Shown here: positions 16,276 through 25,446 of the stretch, piece after piece
How the letters are laid out: each line of letters begins with the position of its first letter
Numbering within the stretch: the stretch's first letter is position 1
Assembly: GCA_038316435.1 (NCBI GenBank)
Contig: JBBQAQ010000001.1
Location: 1 to 64,000 of the forward strand
Origin: JACJXF01 sp038316435
GTDB taxonomy: Bacteria > Bacteroidota > Bacteroidia > Bacteroidales > GCA-2748055
Direction: 5' to 3'
Length of the DNA: 64,000 nt
Notes under the pieces: model-generated
The model's database searches: none
The model's input: the letters and a program-made list of their open reading frames with translations, nothing else
Told to the model about the DNA's origin: nothing
Program-made: the position numbers and the translations under genes

Positions 16276-17775
16276 ATGACAGCAAAATATTTCCTTGCCT
16301 TTGATTTCGGTGCTGAAAGTGGAAGGGCAGTTTTAGGAACTCTTGAGGATAACAAAATTTCGCTTGATGAGATCCACCGCTTTCCTACCGGGATGGTAAA
16401 AATGGATAATCACCTTTATTGGAATATTTATCGCTTTTACGAAGAAATTCTTAAATCTTTATCCAATTGTTTAAATGTACATCATGTTCAACCTGAATCC
16501 ATTGCTGTTGATACCTGGGGAGTTGATTTTGGATTGATCGCAGAAGATAATACCTTAATCCGTATTCCTTATGCATACAGGGATGCGCAATCTGCTGCGG
16601 GTATGAATGATTTTCTGGAACATGTTATGCCTTCAAAGGAAGTATATCTCCGAACAGGAATATCAATACAGCCCTTTAACAGTCTGTATCATCTTCACGC
16701 AATGAAAAAAAGCGGCGACAGGGCTCTAAGCAATGCCAAATGCATTCTTTTTATACCTGACATCATTAATTTTCTTTTATCGGGAGTAATTTCTACTGAG
16801 TTTTCTTTTGCAACTACATCACAGCTATTTAACCCTGTAAAGATGGATTGGGATGAAGTTTTAATTGAATCTATTGGTTTGCGAAAATCACTTTTTAATA
16901 AAATTGTTCAACCCGCAACAGTAATTGGCTCCTTGAAGCAGGATATAACTAAATCTATTGGTTCTGACCCTGTTAAGGTAATTTCTGTTTGCTCTCATGA
17001 CACAGCCAGCGCCATTGTTGCGGTTCCTGCTGAAGGAGAAGATTGGGCCTATATCAGCTCAGGAACATGGTCTTTAATGGGAGTTGAGCTGGAAAAGCCT
17101 CTGATTAATGATCTTAGTTATAAGTACAATTTTACCAATGAAGGAGGCGCAGATAACAGAATTATTTTCCTCAAAAACATTATGGGGCTTTGGTTGCTTC
17201 AACAATGCAGAAACTCATGGCTGAAATCTAATAGCAGTATTAGTTATGATGAACTGATTTCGTTTTCTCAAACAGCTCAAGCCTTCAAATCATTTATAGA
17301 TCCCGATTACATGGGATTTTATAATCCATTGGATATGCCATCAGCAATAGATGAATACTGCCAAATGACGCATCAGCAGGCACCACAGAATATAGGAGAA
17401 TATGTTCGAATTATCCTTGAAAGCCTTGCTTTTAAATATCGCTTAACACTTGACCAACTCAGAGAGCTGACAGGGAAACCAATTAATCGAATACATATTA
17501 TCGGGGGAGGGGGTCAAAACAAATTCCTTTGCCAGTTTACAGCAAATGCAACAGGCTTAAAAGTTATTGCAGGTCCTTCTGAAGGTACAGCAACCGGAAA
17601 TATACTCATGCAGGCAAAGGCACTTGGATATCTCAAAAACCTTCCTGAAATAAGACAGGTCGTGAAGAGTTCATTCCATTTTGAAGAATATTACCCAGAG
17701 GAAACTAACGACTGGGAAATTGCTTATGGAAAATTTCAACAGATATTGGTGAAAACGAACTCTGATAAAAAATAG
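16276..17775 (+). CDS. FGGY carbohydrate kinase, rhamnulokinase-like
   Basis: This is a 499-residue FGGY kinase with the ASKHA fold. Phosphate 1 motif is AFDFGAESGRAVLG (about 8-21); VDTWGVDFGLI (about 79-89) and YAYRDAQ (about 100) belong to the sugar site. The second domain has SHDTASAIVAVPA and ISSGTWSLMG (about 240-270) and the adenosine motif HIIGGGGQNKFLCQFTA. These are hallmarks of RhaB, which phosphorylates the C1 hydroxyl of L-rhamnulose. No rhamnose isomerase or rhamnulose aldolase is present here, while a SorE-like ketose-1-phosphate reductase is, so the substrate may be another ketose such as L-sorbose (inference). It follows the regulator by 71 bp. Confidence 0.85.
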   Translation: MTAKYFLAFDFGAESGRAVLGTLEDNKISLDEIHRFPTGMVKMDNHLYWNIYRFYEEILKSLSNCLNVHHVQPESIAVDTWGVDFGLIAEDNTLIRIPYAYRDAQSAAGMNDFLEHVMPSKEVYLRTGISIQPFNSLYHLHAMKKSGDRALSNAKCILFIPDIINFLLSGVISTEFSFATTSQLFNPVKMDWDEVLIESIGLRKSLFNKIVQPATVIGSLKQDITKSIGSDPVKVISVCSHDTASAIVAVPAEGEDWAYISSGTWSLMGVELEKPLINDLSYKYNFTNEGGADNRIIFLKNIMGLWLLQQCRNSWLKSNSSISYDELISFSQTAQAFKSFIDPDYMGFYNPLDMPSAIDEYCQMTHQQAPQNIGEYVRIILESLAFKYRLTLDQLRELTGKPINRIHIIGGGGQNKFLCQFTANATGLKVIAGPSEGTATGNILMQAKALGYLKNLPEIRQVVKSSFHFEEYYPEETNDWEIAYGKFQQILVKTNSDKK

Positions 17776-17844
17776 TTTTCAAAATGCAAATTGTTTTTTT
17801 ATGTGCTGTAAATTTCAATAAATCAGACTCTTAATAAGTATTCA

Positions 17845-19188
17845 ATGAATCATATTTTCATCCACATAGCAGGAATATGTATCTTATCTATTTGTTCATT
17901 TTTCCATGCAATTTTACTTCAGGCTCAGAATCCAATCTGTCCTGAAGGTGTCTACTTTGCTGACCCTTCCGCTCATGTATGGAAAAATGGAAAACTTTAT
18001 CTTTACGGATCGCTTGATGAAAGTACAGATTATTACTGCTCTACAAAACACCACATTCTGGAAACTAGCGATATGAAGTCGTGGAAAGTACTTGAAAACA
18101 GGTTTTCCTCTAGTGGAAAGGATGATCAGGTGCCCTATAACAATGAATTGCTTTATGCCCCTGATTGTGCTTTCAGAAATGATACATTTTATCTTTATTA
18201 TTGTCAACCTGACAGAATTTCTGCAGAAGGTGTTGCAACATCAACTCTCCCTGGAGGCCCTTTCACTGGTGGTGAAATGCTGAAACTACCTGATTATCAG
18301 GAAATCGATCCCTCTTTATTTATCGATGATGATGGTCAAGCATATTATATGTGGGGACAATTTAGCCTTAAGATGGCAAAAATGGGTAGCAATATGCGAG
18401 ACCTTGATTTGAGTACATTTAAAGACAGTATTATTACAGAAGCTGACCACTATTTTCATGAAGGTGCCTATATGGCAAAGAGAAATGGAGTTTATTATCT
18501 TATCTATGCTGATATTAGCAGGTCAGTCATGCCTACCTGTATTGGATATGCTACATCTGATTCTCCATTCGGACCCTTTAAATACGGTGGTGTTATCATT
18601 GACAACGATAATTGTGATCCCGGAAACTGGAACAATCATGGCTCAATTGCTGAATTCAATAATAACTGGTATGTGTTCTATCACCGTGCCACACACGGAT
18701 CAACTATGATGAGAAAAGCTTGCGTAGAACCAATTTATTTTTTACCTGATGGCGGAATTCCTGAAGTTGAAATGACTTCTCAGGGAGCTGGCGGCCCATT
18801 AAAAGCAAACGAAAAGATTGGCGCTGAAAGGGCCTGTTTACTCCATGGAAATATCAGAATTCAGGCAGTGGATAATCAGAATGAAGTGCTTACCCAAATA
18901 AAAAATGGTGATAAAGCAGTATTTAAGTATATCGACTTCGGTGATGGAATGAAATCAGTGAAAATCAGATTTTCCCCCGGATCAAAAAATTGTACATTAG
19001 TAATTTCTGCTGATAGTCCTTGGAAAAATCAACTTGCATCAATTAATATTAAAGCCAACTCCGATCCAAAAGAATGGAAAACAGAGTCTTTTGAAATTTC
19101 AAAAATTTCCGGTGTACATGCCCTGTGGTTTCAATTCTGGGGAGAAGAGGGCGAAAGCATGTCCATCGACTGGTTCCTTTTCGAGTAA
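17845..19188 (+). CDS. Secreted GH43 glycosidase with C-terminal CBM6-like domain
   Basis: The 447-residue precursor has a signal peptide (about 1-28, ending LLQAQ) and a five-bladed GH43 domain (about 30-310). The general base is the Asp in FADPSAHVW (about 41), the modulating Asp is in EIDPSLFIDDDG (about 154), and the acid Glu is in FHEGAYMAKR (about 208). The C-terminal part (about 330-447) ends in SGVHALWFQFWG and SIDWFLFE, typical of a CBM6-like carbohydrate-binding module. GH43 enzymes are xylosidases, arabinofuranosidases or galactosidases acting on plant or algal glycans. It lies 69 bp after the kinase and may feed its sugar. Its 3' end overlaps the convergent DUF2490 gene by 58 bp. 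Confidence 0.88.
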   Translation: MNHIFIHIAGICILSICSFFHAILLQAQNPICPEGVYFADPSAHVWKNGKLYLYGSLDESTDYYCSTKHHILETSDMKSWKVLENRFSSSGKDDQVPYNNELLYAPDCAFRNDTFYLYYCQPDRISAEGVATSTLPGGPFTGGEMLKLPDYQEIDPSLFIDDDGQAYYMWGQFSLKMAKMGSNMRDLDLSTFKDSIITEADHYFHEGAYMAKRNGVYYLIYADISRSVMPTCIGYATSDSPFGPFKYGGVIIDNDNCDPGNWNNHGSIAEFNNNWYVFYHRATHGSTMMRKACVEPIYFLPDGGIPEVEMTSQGAGGPLKANEKIGAERACLLHGNIRIQAVDNQNEVLTQIKNGDKAVFKYIDFGDGMKSVKIRFSPGSKNCTLVISADSPWKNQLASINIKANSDPKEWKTESFEISKISGVHALWFQFWGEEGESMSIDWFLFE

Positions 19189-19883
19189 TTAAAAGTGTAA
19201 ACTGCAGCTAATCCAATAATATAGCTACTTTGGGGTGCTGTTACATTCATTTCTTTCTCATAATGAAAATAACTGTCAATATCGAGATCATTTGTTAGTT
19301 TCCACTCAAAACCAATAGTGTAGCGGTTTTGGCGTATTTCATTCATTCCATCAAGTCTGAAAAAATTATCCCATCCAAGATATGGATCAACAAGTTTGCT
19401 CAGATTGTAACTTAATCCAAAGGCATTCCTTATATAATGATCTGACGAATTTGTAGTACTAATAAAATGTTTTGAAACCTCGCTTGTACTCTTCCATGTA
19501 TCCTGATATCGAATTCTGTAACTGATTTTAATATCTTTATTAAAAATATTCGTACCTGTTGCCGCATCAAAGGAAAATCTTGACTTATTGTATTTTGTAA
19601 CGTACGGAATGGTCTCAGCATCTGAAGGTATTAGGTAATATCTGTAAATAGCCTTTACATCAAGGTATTTAAATACTTTATATCTCAAGGAGAATTCTGA
19701 TAAGGTGTAATTGTACCGACTTATATTCTCATTAAACCGGAATTGCTGTTCAAAATCAAATCTTAACTTTTTAGAAATATTATATTTTATAACCGGACCA
19801 GTCCATAATTCAGTACTTTTTACCTGAGCGCCGACAACTGCAAATAAACCCGTTAACACCAAAACCGTAAATAACTTTTTCAT
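19131..19883 (-). CDS. DUF2490 outer-membrane barrel protein
   Basis: The 250-residue protein starts with a signal peptide (MKKLFTVLVLTGLFAVVGAQ). The rest is amphipathic strands rich in Tyr/Phe/Arg, as in the DUF2490 family of Bacteroidota outer-membrane proteins: TELWTGPVIKYNISKKLRF, FRFNENISRYNYTLSEFSLR. The barrel would naturally end at LAAVYTFNYSKR. The final 14 or so residues are read from the antisense of the GH43 3' end because no earlier stop occurs. It starts 1 bp after the Gfo/Idh/MocA stop (19884), so it is in operon with it. Function unknown. Confidence 0.75.
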   Translation of the reverse strand: MKKLFTVLVLTGLFAVVGAQVKSTELWTGPVIKYNISKKLRFDFEQQFRFNENISRYNYTLSEFSLRYKVFKYLDVKAIYRYYLIPSDAETIPYVTKYNKSRFSFDAATGTNIFNKDIKISYRIRYQDTWKSTSEVSKHFISTTNSSDHYIRNAFGLSYNLSKLVDPYLGWDNFFRLDGMNEIRQNRYTIGFEWKLTNDLDIDSYFHYEKEMNVTAPQSSYIIGLAAVYTFNYSKRNQSMDMLSPSSPQN

Positions 19884-20867
19884 TTAGTCATAGTCTTTAT
19901 AAACAATATTACATTTTTCCCTGATAGAGTCCAGCAGTCTCAATAACTGAAGGCTAAAATCAAGGGTTAAAACAGCCGACTCAGTTCTTCCCTGAGCAAT
20001 ACATTTCATTACTTCTTCGGCCTCATATTCATATCCGTTAGCTTTTGCCTGGAATGAAAATTCTTCAAGCTTTTCATCGTGCCTTGTTAAAACTATTCCT
20101 GAAGGGCGAAACCATTGATGTTTAATTTGGATTTTTCCTCGGTCTCCATAAATATTCGCATCAGTGGTTGTATGGGTAGCAAAGGTACAATGCAGACATG
20201 CAAGGGCACCGCTTTCATAGGAAAGAGAGATGCTCATTGACTCATCAACACCGGTAGGTGCTTTGTTTGCAACTGCCTGAATTTCTTTAGGATACCCAAG
20301 TAACAAAAGGCTTAGAAAAACAGGGTAAATGCCAATGTCTAAAAGACTTCCTCCCCCTAATTCAGGCTTAAATAAGCGTGATTCGGGATTATAGTTTGCC
20401 TTGAATCCAAAATCGGCATTGAGTATTTTTATTTTGCCAATTTGATTTTGTGAAATAAGCTCAAGCGTTTTTTCAATTCCCGGATGAAATCTTGTCCACA
20501 TCGCTTCCATAAGGAAGATTTTATTCTCTCTTGCTGTTTTTACAAGAATTTCAAGTTGCCCGGAATTAATTGTAAAAGGTTTTTCGCACAAAACAGCTTT
20601 TCCCTTTTTCAAACACATTAAGGTATTCTCAAAATGCAGGTGATGAGGAGTAGCAATATAAATCACATCAACCTCAGGATCATCGGCAAGTTCAGAATAG
20701 CTTCCATAAGCTTTCTGAAAACCGAATTCCTTTGCAAAATCAGATGCTTTTTCTAGCGAACGTGATGCAACTGCGAATAATTCAGCGTTTTCCGTAACCT
20801 TTAACCCAGCTACAAACCCTCTTGCAATATGTCCGGGGGCAATAATTCCCCATTTAATCTTCCTCAT
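19884..20867 (-). CDS. Gfo/Idh/MocA-family oxidoreductase
   Basis: The 327-residue protein has an NAD(P)-binding start, WGIIAPGHIARGFVAGL, the conserved CEKPFTIN (about 96, Lys catalytic), and a C-terminal alpha/beta domain with GGGSLLDIGIYPVFL (about 165-180) supplying the usual Asp/His-like position. The sequence is closest in style to dimeric dihydrodiol dehydrogenase/1,5-anhydrofructose or glucose-fructose oxidoreductase-like members. It acts on sugars or cyclitols, substrate unknown. It lies 1 bp after the aldo-keto reductase gene and directly before the barrel gene, in a three-gene minus-strand operon. Confidence 0.85.
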   Translation of the reverse strand: MRKIKWGIIAPGHIARGFVAGLKVTENAELFAVASRSLEKASDFAKEFGFQKAYGSYSELADDPEVDVIYIATPHHLHFENTLMCLKKGKAVLCEKPFTINSGQLEILVKTARENKIFLMEAMWTRFHPGIEKTLELISQNQIGKIKILNADFGFKANYNPESRLFKPELGGGSLLDIGIYPVFLSLLLLGYPKEIQAVANKAPTGVDESMSISLSYESGALACLHCTFATHTTTDANIYGDRGKIQIKHQWFRPSGIVLTRHDEKLEEFSFQAKANGYEYEAEEVMKCIAQGRTESAVLTLDFSLQLLRLLDSIREKCNIVYKDYD

Positions 20868-20868
20868 T

Positions 20869-21855
20869 TTACTTTAGAATTTCTTCTATTGCAGCAAGCT
20901 CTTCTTTAGAAAATGCGATATTTTGCAGGCATGCAAGGTTATCGTTCAATTGCTGAACACTACTGGCGCCAATTAAAACTGAAGTAATTCTTTCGTCTCT
21001 CAGCAACCATGCAAGAGCCATTTGCGCTAGCTTTTGACCCCGCTTTGATGCCAGATGATTCAGTTTCTTAATTTGTGTTAAATACTCAGGAGTAATTTGA
21101 TCCTTCTTCAAAAACCCTTCTTTACTCGCCCTTGACCCATCAGGAATGCCATTTAGATAGCGATCAGTCAGCATTCCTTGTGCTAATGGAGAGAATGCAA
21201 TACACCCAATTCCTTCATGCTCCAAAATATCCAGTAATCCGCCTTCAACCCAACGTTCGAACATTGAATATTTAGGCTGATGAATAAGGCATGGGGTTCC
21301 TAGTGACTTTAAAATAGCACTTGCTTCAGCGGTTTGTTTTGCGCTATAATTAGATATCCCAGCATATAGAGCTTTTCCCTGACGAACTACCTGATCAAGA
21401 GCCATCATTGTTTCTTCTAAAGGTGTATTCGGATCAGGGCGATGCGAATAGAAAATATCCACATACTCCAAATGCATCCTTTTCAGACTCTGATCGAGAC
21501 TCGATATGAGATATTTCTTTGATCCCCATTCACCATAAGGCCCGGACCACATATAATAACCCGCTTTTGTAGAAATAATCATTTGGTCGCGATAAGGCCT
21601 GAAGTCTAAATCAAGGGTCTTACCAAAATTCTCTTCTGCTGAGCCTGCTGGCGGACCATAATTATTTGCTAAGTCAAAGTGTGTTATCCCTGAATCAAAG
21701 GCTCTTCGTATAATAGCTCTTCCATTTTCGAAATTATCTACTCCACCGAAATTGTGCCAGAGTCCAAGTGAAATTGCAGGTAGCAATATCCCACTTTTCC
21801 CGGATCTACGATATAACATTGTACTATATCGATCTGTAGAGGCTATGTAATTCAT
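20869..21855 (-). CDS. Aldo-keto reductase, YghZ/glyceraldehyde-phosphate reductase type
   Basis: From the ATG at 21855 the protein has 328 residues and begins MNYIASTDRYSTMLYRRSG, matching the E. coli YghZ start. The frame extends to 21930, but the added 25 residues are unlike the family. The catalytic tetrad is visible: Asp in THFDLANNYGPP, Tyr in the same segment, Lys in IISTKAGYYMW and His in FYSHRPDP. YghZ reduces L-glyceraldehyde 3-phosphate and other aldehydes with NADPH. WLLRDERITSVLIGASSVQQL binds cofactor. It begins the operon with the Gfo/Idh/MocA gene and is divergent from another member of that family at 22012. Confidence 0.88.
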   Translation of the reverse strand: MNYIASTDRYSTMLYRRSGKSGILLPAISLGLWHNFGGVDNFENGRAIIRRAFDSGITHFDLANNYGPPAGSAEENFGKTLDLDFRPYRDQMIISTKAGYYMWSGPYGEWGSKKYLISSLDQSLKRMHLEYVDIFYSHRPDPNTPLEETMMALDQVVRQGKALYAGISNYSAKQTAEASAILKSLGTPCLIHQPKYSMFERWVEGGLLDILEHEGIGCIAFSPLAQGMLTDRYLNGIPDGSRASKEGFLKKDQITPEYLTQIKKLNHLASKRGQKLAQMALAWLLRDERITSVLIGASSVQQLNDNLACLQNIAFSKEELAAIEEILK

Positions 21856-22011
21856 AATGTTATTTTTAAGTAACAATGATAACAATAAGAATCGTTTTCC
21901 CCAAGTATTTATGAAATTCAATTCAATCAAAACCCCTTAATAATACATTGGAACTCATTTTTTTTTCATATTTTTAAAATCGAATAAGCAAATTAATAAA
22001 ATAGAATTATT

Positions 22012-23166
22012 ATGAAATATCAGAGAAAACTCAGAATGGGAATGATAGGAGGAGGTATTGGTTCTTTTATAGGAGCAGTGCACCGCAAAGCTGCCATAAT
22101 GGACGGCGAAATAGAACTTGTTTGTGGCGTTTTTGATGTTAATCCAGAAACATCAAAGGAATCTGGTCTTCAATATTTTCTAGATCCCTCACGTCTTTAC
22201 TCATCCTATGCTGAAATGATAAGCAGAGAAAAGGATTTGCCCGAAGATGTGCGTATGGATTTTGTAGTTATTGTTACCCCAAACCATGTTCATTTTGAAC
22301 CGGCGAAGCTTGCCCTTGAAAATGGGTTTCACGTTGTCTGCGAAAAACCAGTTACAATGACTTCCGATGAGGCTATAGAATTGTCTGATCTTGTTTATAA
22401 AACCGGATTACAGTTTGCTATTACTCACCCTTATACTTCTTACCCAATGGTGAAAGAAGCCCGGGATTTTGTGCAATCTGGCAAAATTGGTACCATTCGA
22501 AAAGTAATTGTTGAATACTCTCAGGGATGGCTTTCGACTTTTCTCGAAAGCACCGGAAATCAGCAAGCTGGATGGCGAACTGATCCAAAAAGAGCAGGCA
22601 AAGCAGGTAGCATCGGTGATATAGGTACTCATGCATTTAACCTTGCCGAATTTGTTACCGGCCTGCAGGTCGAGTCGCTTTGTGCTGATTTGTCAACATT
22701 TGTAGAAGGTCGACTTCTCGATGATGATGCTAACATTTTAATGCGTTATGATAATGGCGCTAAAGGGATTCTCGTTGCAAGTCAGATTTCAGCCGGAGAA
22801 GAGAACCGAATTAACATCAGGGTGTACGGGGAATTGGGAAGTATCGATTGGTCGCAGATGGAGCCAAACTCATTGATAATCCGTTGGATCGATAAACCCA
22901 TGCAGATACTCAGAGCCGGAGACACTGGTAACCTTGGCAAGAATGCAATATTTAACACCAGGCTCCCAATGGGCCATCCGGAAGGACTTATCGAAGCATT
23001 TGCCAATATTTACAGGAATTTCGCACTTACAATACGCTACCCTCAAATGGCATCAGGTCTCGAATTCCCAACAATTGCAGATGGAGTGAGAACTATGCAG
23101 TTTATTGACGCTGTAGTAAAATCAAATACATCCTCAGAAAAATGGGTGGATTTTGAAGAAGATTAA
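22012..23166 (+). CDS. Gfo/Idh/MocA-family oxidoreductase
   Basis: This is a 384-residue sugar dehydrogenase-like protein: GMIGGGIGSFIGAVHRKAA (about 9-27) binds NAD, VTPNHVHFEPAKLAL follows, and CEKPVTMTSDEA carries the catalytic Lys (about 120). In the C-domain, GSIGDIGTHAFNLAEFVTG (about 200-218) supplies the conserved Asp and His. The group includes inositol 2-dehydrogenase-like and 3-keto-sugar enzymes. It is transcribed alone, divergent from the aldo-keto reductase with 156 bp from that gene's start, and is followed by a hairpin terminator candidate. The substrate is unknown. It is not closely alike to the 19884-20867 paralogue. Confidence 0.85.
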   Translation: MKYQRKLRMGMIGGGIGSFIGAVHRKAAIMDGEIELVCGVFDVNPETSKESGLQYFLDPSRLYSSYAEMISREKDLPEDVRMDFVVIVTPNHVHFEPAKLALENGFHVVCEKPVTMTSDEAIELSDLVYKTGLQFAITHPYTSYPMVKEARDFVQSGKIGTIRKVIVEYSQGWLSTFLESTGNQQAGWRTDPKRAGKAGSIGDIGTHAFNLAEFVTGLQVESLCADLSTFVEGRLLDDDANILMRYDNGAKGILVASQISAGEENRINIRVYGELGSIDWSQMEPNSLIIRWIDKPMQILRAGDTGNLGKNAIFNTRLPMGHPEGLIEAFANIYRNFALTIRYPQMASGLEFPTIADGVRTMQFIDAVVKSNTSSEKWVDFEED

Positions 23167-23199
23167 GATATTTAAAACTTCCTTAAAAAAAATCTTAAT

Positions 23200-23254
23200 A
23201 GCCTGATATACTGAAAGTCTGAAATACATCAGATTTAGTACTTCAGGCTTTTCT
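23200..23254 (+). terminator. Hairpin terminator candidate after oxidoreductase gene
   Basis: AGCCTGATATACT (23200-23212) pairs with AGTACTTCAGGCT (23237-23249) with two mismatches. An inner CTGA/TCAG pair sits in the loop, and TTTTCTT follows. It lies 34 bp after the stop at 23166. The rest of 23167-23471 shows no gene; TTACTTTG near 23417 is a near-match to a -7 box for the epimerase operon. Confidence 0.5.
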
Positions 23255-23471
23255 TGCATTTTCTTAAAGAGTTTATCCATTGAAAAAGTTCAGGATAAGA
23301 ACCAAATTCCATATCAGTCATTTTATTTTGGCAAATTCATCTCAATTATGTTGAAAAACAATAAATCTTTTGTATTTATTTGACTTATATCATGATTCTG
23401 ATGTTTTCATTACGCTTACTTTGTTACGCATACCTCGAAATCAATCAATTAATAAATTTATAAATCACAAA

Positions 23472-23873
23472 ATGAAGCCTAGTCATATTGAACACATTGG
23501 AATTGCAGTTGCTAATCTTGATGAAGCAATTGAGTATTATAAAAATGTCCTGGGACTTGAATGCTATGCCGTTGAAGAAGTTAAAGATCAGAAAGTGAAG
23601 ACAGCTTTTTTCAAAATCGGAGATACAAAAATTGAATTACTTGAATCAACTGACCCGGAAGGTCCAATTGGAAAATTTATCGAGAAAAAAGGACCTGGAA
23701 TCCATCATATCGCATTTGCTGTTTCTGATGTGGCTAAGGCATTGAGTGAAGCCGAAAGCAAAGGGGTTCAACTGATTGATAAACAGCCGAGAAAAGGAGC
23801 TGAAGGATTAAGTATCGGATTTCTTCATCCCAAATCTACACTTGGTGTTTTAACTGAATTTTGCGGAGAATAA
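23472..23873 (+). CDS. mce: Methylmalonyl-CoA epimerase
   Basis: From the ATG at 23472 the product has 133 residues, the family's usual length. The frame extends upstream to 23370, but those residues show no similarity. It is a vicinal-oxygen-chelate protein: metal ligands are His in HIEHIGIAV, Glu in TKIELLE, His in GIHHIAFAV and the terminal Glu in LTEFCGE. It interconverts (R)- and (S)-methylmalonyl-CoA between the mutase and the decarboxylase. It lies 11 bp before the carboxyltransferase gene, the standard Bacteroidota arrangement for propionate formation from succinate. Confidence 0.95.
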   Translation: MKPSHIEHIGIAVANLDEAIEYYKNVLGLECYAVEEVKDQKVKTAFFKIGDTKIELLESTDPEGPIGKFIEKKGPGIHHIAFAVSDVAKALSEAESKGVQLIDKQPRKGAEGLSIGFLHPKSTLGVLTEFCGE

Positions 23874-23884
23874 AAATTTTACAT

Positions 23885-25444
23885 ATGTCACAACAGGATA
23901 AAATCCGACAGCTTATTGATCTCAGGATCAAAGCAAAACAGGGTGGAGGTTCCACCAGAGTTGAAGCCCAGCATTCTAAAGGAAAACATACTGCAAGAGA
24001 AAGAATCGATATATTACTTGACGAGGGTAGTTTCGAAGAATATGATATGTTCGTTACACACCGTACTCATGATTTTGGACTTGAAAATGAGCAATATCTG
24101 GGAGATGGAGTTATAACTGGACATGGAACCATTGATGGCCGGATTGTTTTTGTTTATGCACAGGACTTTACTGTTTTTGGTGGATCACTTTCAGAAACCC
24201 ATGCTAAAAAGATCTGCAAAATTATGGATCAGGCTATGAAAGTGGGAGCACCTGTGATAGGTATTAACGATAGTGGAGGAGCACGTATTCAGGAAGGAGT
24301 AAGGAGTTTGGCAGGGTATGCTGAAATTTTTGAACGCAATATTCTTGCGTCCGGGGTTATACCACAAATCTCAGCAATCTTTGGTCCTTGTGCAGGGGGA
24401 GCAGTTTATTCTCCCGCACTTACCGACCTTATTATTATGAGTGACCTTACATCCTATATGTTTGTTACCGGCCCAAGGGTTACAAAAACGGTAACAGGTG
24501 AAGTAATTTCTATTGAAGAACTTGGTGGTGCAAAGGTACATGCCACAAAATCAGGAGTTTGCCATTTTGTAGCTCAGGACGAAGAGGAAGGTTTATTGTT
24601 GATCAGAAAGCTTATTTCATACTTTCCACAGAATAACCTTGAAGATCCTATTACCACTGAATGTAATGATCCTATCGACAGGCTTGAAGATACTTTAAAT
24701 GAAATTATCCCGGAAAACTCCAATGAGCCTTATGATGTTAAAGATGTAATTTTTGCTATTGTTGATAATGGCGAATTTCTTGAGGTTCACAGAGATTATG
24801 CTAAAAATATAGTAGTAGGTTTTGCAAAATTCAATGGGTCACCTGTGGGAATCGTTGCCAATCAGCCTATTCACCTTGCCGGAGTTCTTGATATCAATTC
24901 ATCGCGCAAAGCTGCGCGCTTTGTAAGGATGTGTGATAGTTTTAATATCCCTGTTGTTACTCTTGTTGATGTTCCGGGGTTTTTGCCTGGTAGTGCACAG
25001 GAATATGGGGGAATTATCATTCAGGGGGCTAAATTAATGTTTGCTTATGGTGAAGCTACAGTTCCGAAAGTTACTGTAACACTCAGAAAATCATATGGTG
25101 GAGCTCATGATGTAATGAGTTCCAAACAGCTTCGGGGGGATTTAAATTATGCCTGGCCAAGTGCAGAGATCGCTGTAATGGGGCCAAAAGGTGCCATTGA
25201 AATTCTGGAAGGAAAGAATATTGCCGGTTTTACCAGTGAAGAAGAAGCGAAAAAATATACGGAAATGAAGGAGGATGAGTATAAAGAAAAATTTGCAACG
25301 CCTTATGAAGCAGCTAAATATGGCTATATAGACGATGTCATTGAACCACGAAATACCCGTTTCAGGGTTATTCGTGCCCTCCAGACACTTTCTACTAAAA
25401 AGGAAATGAATCCGCCTAAAAAACATCCAAATATACCTTTGTAA
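23885..25444 (+). CDS. mmdA: Methylmalonyl-CoA decarboxylase/acyl-CoA carboxyltransferase alpha
   Basis: The product is 519 residues from the ATG at 23885 (an upstream ATG at 23861 overlaps the epimerase and is less likely). It is a two-domain crotonase-fold carboxyltransferase. The N-half has KHTARERIDILLDEGSFEEYD, FGGSLSETHAKKI, INDSGGARIQEGV and GPCAGGAVYSPALTD. The C-half has VGIVANQP, FVRMCDSFNIPVVTLVDVPGFLPG and RKSYGGAHDVM. It moves the carboxyl of methylmalonyl-CoA to biotin. The following gamma, biotin-carrier and beta genes show a sodium-pumping decarboxylase rather than a propionyl-CoA carboxylase working alone, since no biotin carboxylase is present here. Confidence 0.93.
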   Translation: MSQQDKIRQLIDLRIKAKQGGGSTRVEAQHSKGKHTARERIDILLDEGSFEEYDMFVTHRTHDFGLENEQYLGDGVITGHGTIDGRIVFVYAQDFTVFGGSLSETHAKKICKIMDQAMKVGAPVIGINDSGGARIQEGVRSLAGYAEIFERNILASGVIPQISAIFGPCAGGAVYSPALTDLIIMSDLTSYMFVTGPRVTKTVTGEVISIEELGGAKVHATKSGVCHFVAQDEEEGLLLIRKLISYFPQNNLEDPITTECNDPIDRLEDTLNEIIPENSNEPYDVKDVIFAIVDNGEFLEVHRDYAKNIVVGFAKFNGSPVGIVANQPIHLAGVLDINSSRKAARFVRMCDSFNIPVVTLVDVPGFLPGSAQEYGGIIIQGAKLMFAYGEATVPKVTVTLRKSYGGAHDVMSSKQLRGDLNYAWPSAEIAVMGPKGAIEILEGKNIAGFTSEEEAKKYTEMKEDEYKEKFATPYEAAKYGYIDDVIEPRNTRFRVIRALQTLSTKKEMNPPKKHPNIPL

Positions 25445-25446
25445 AC

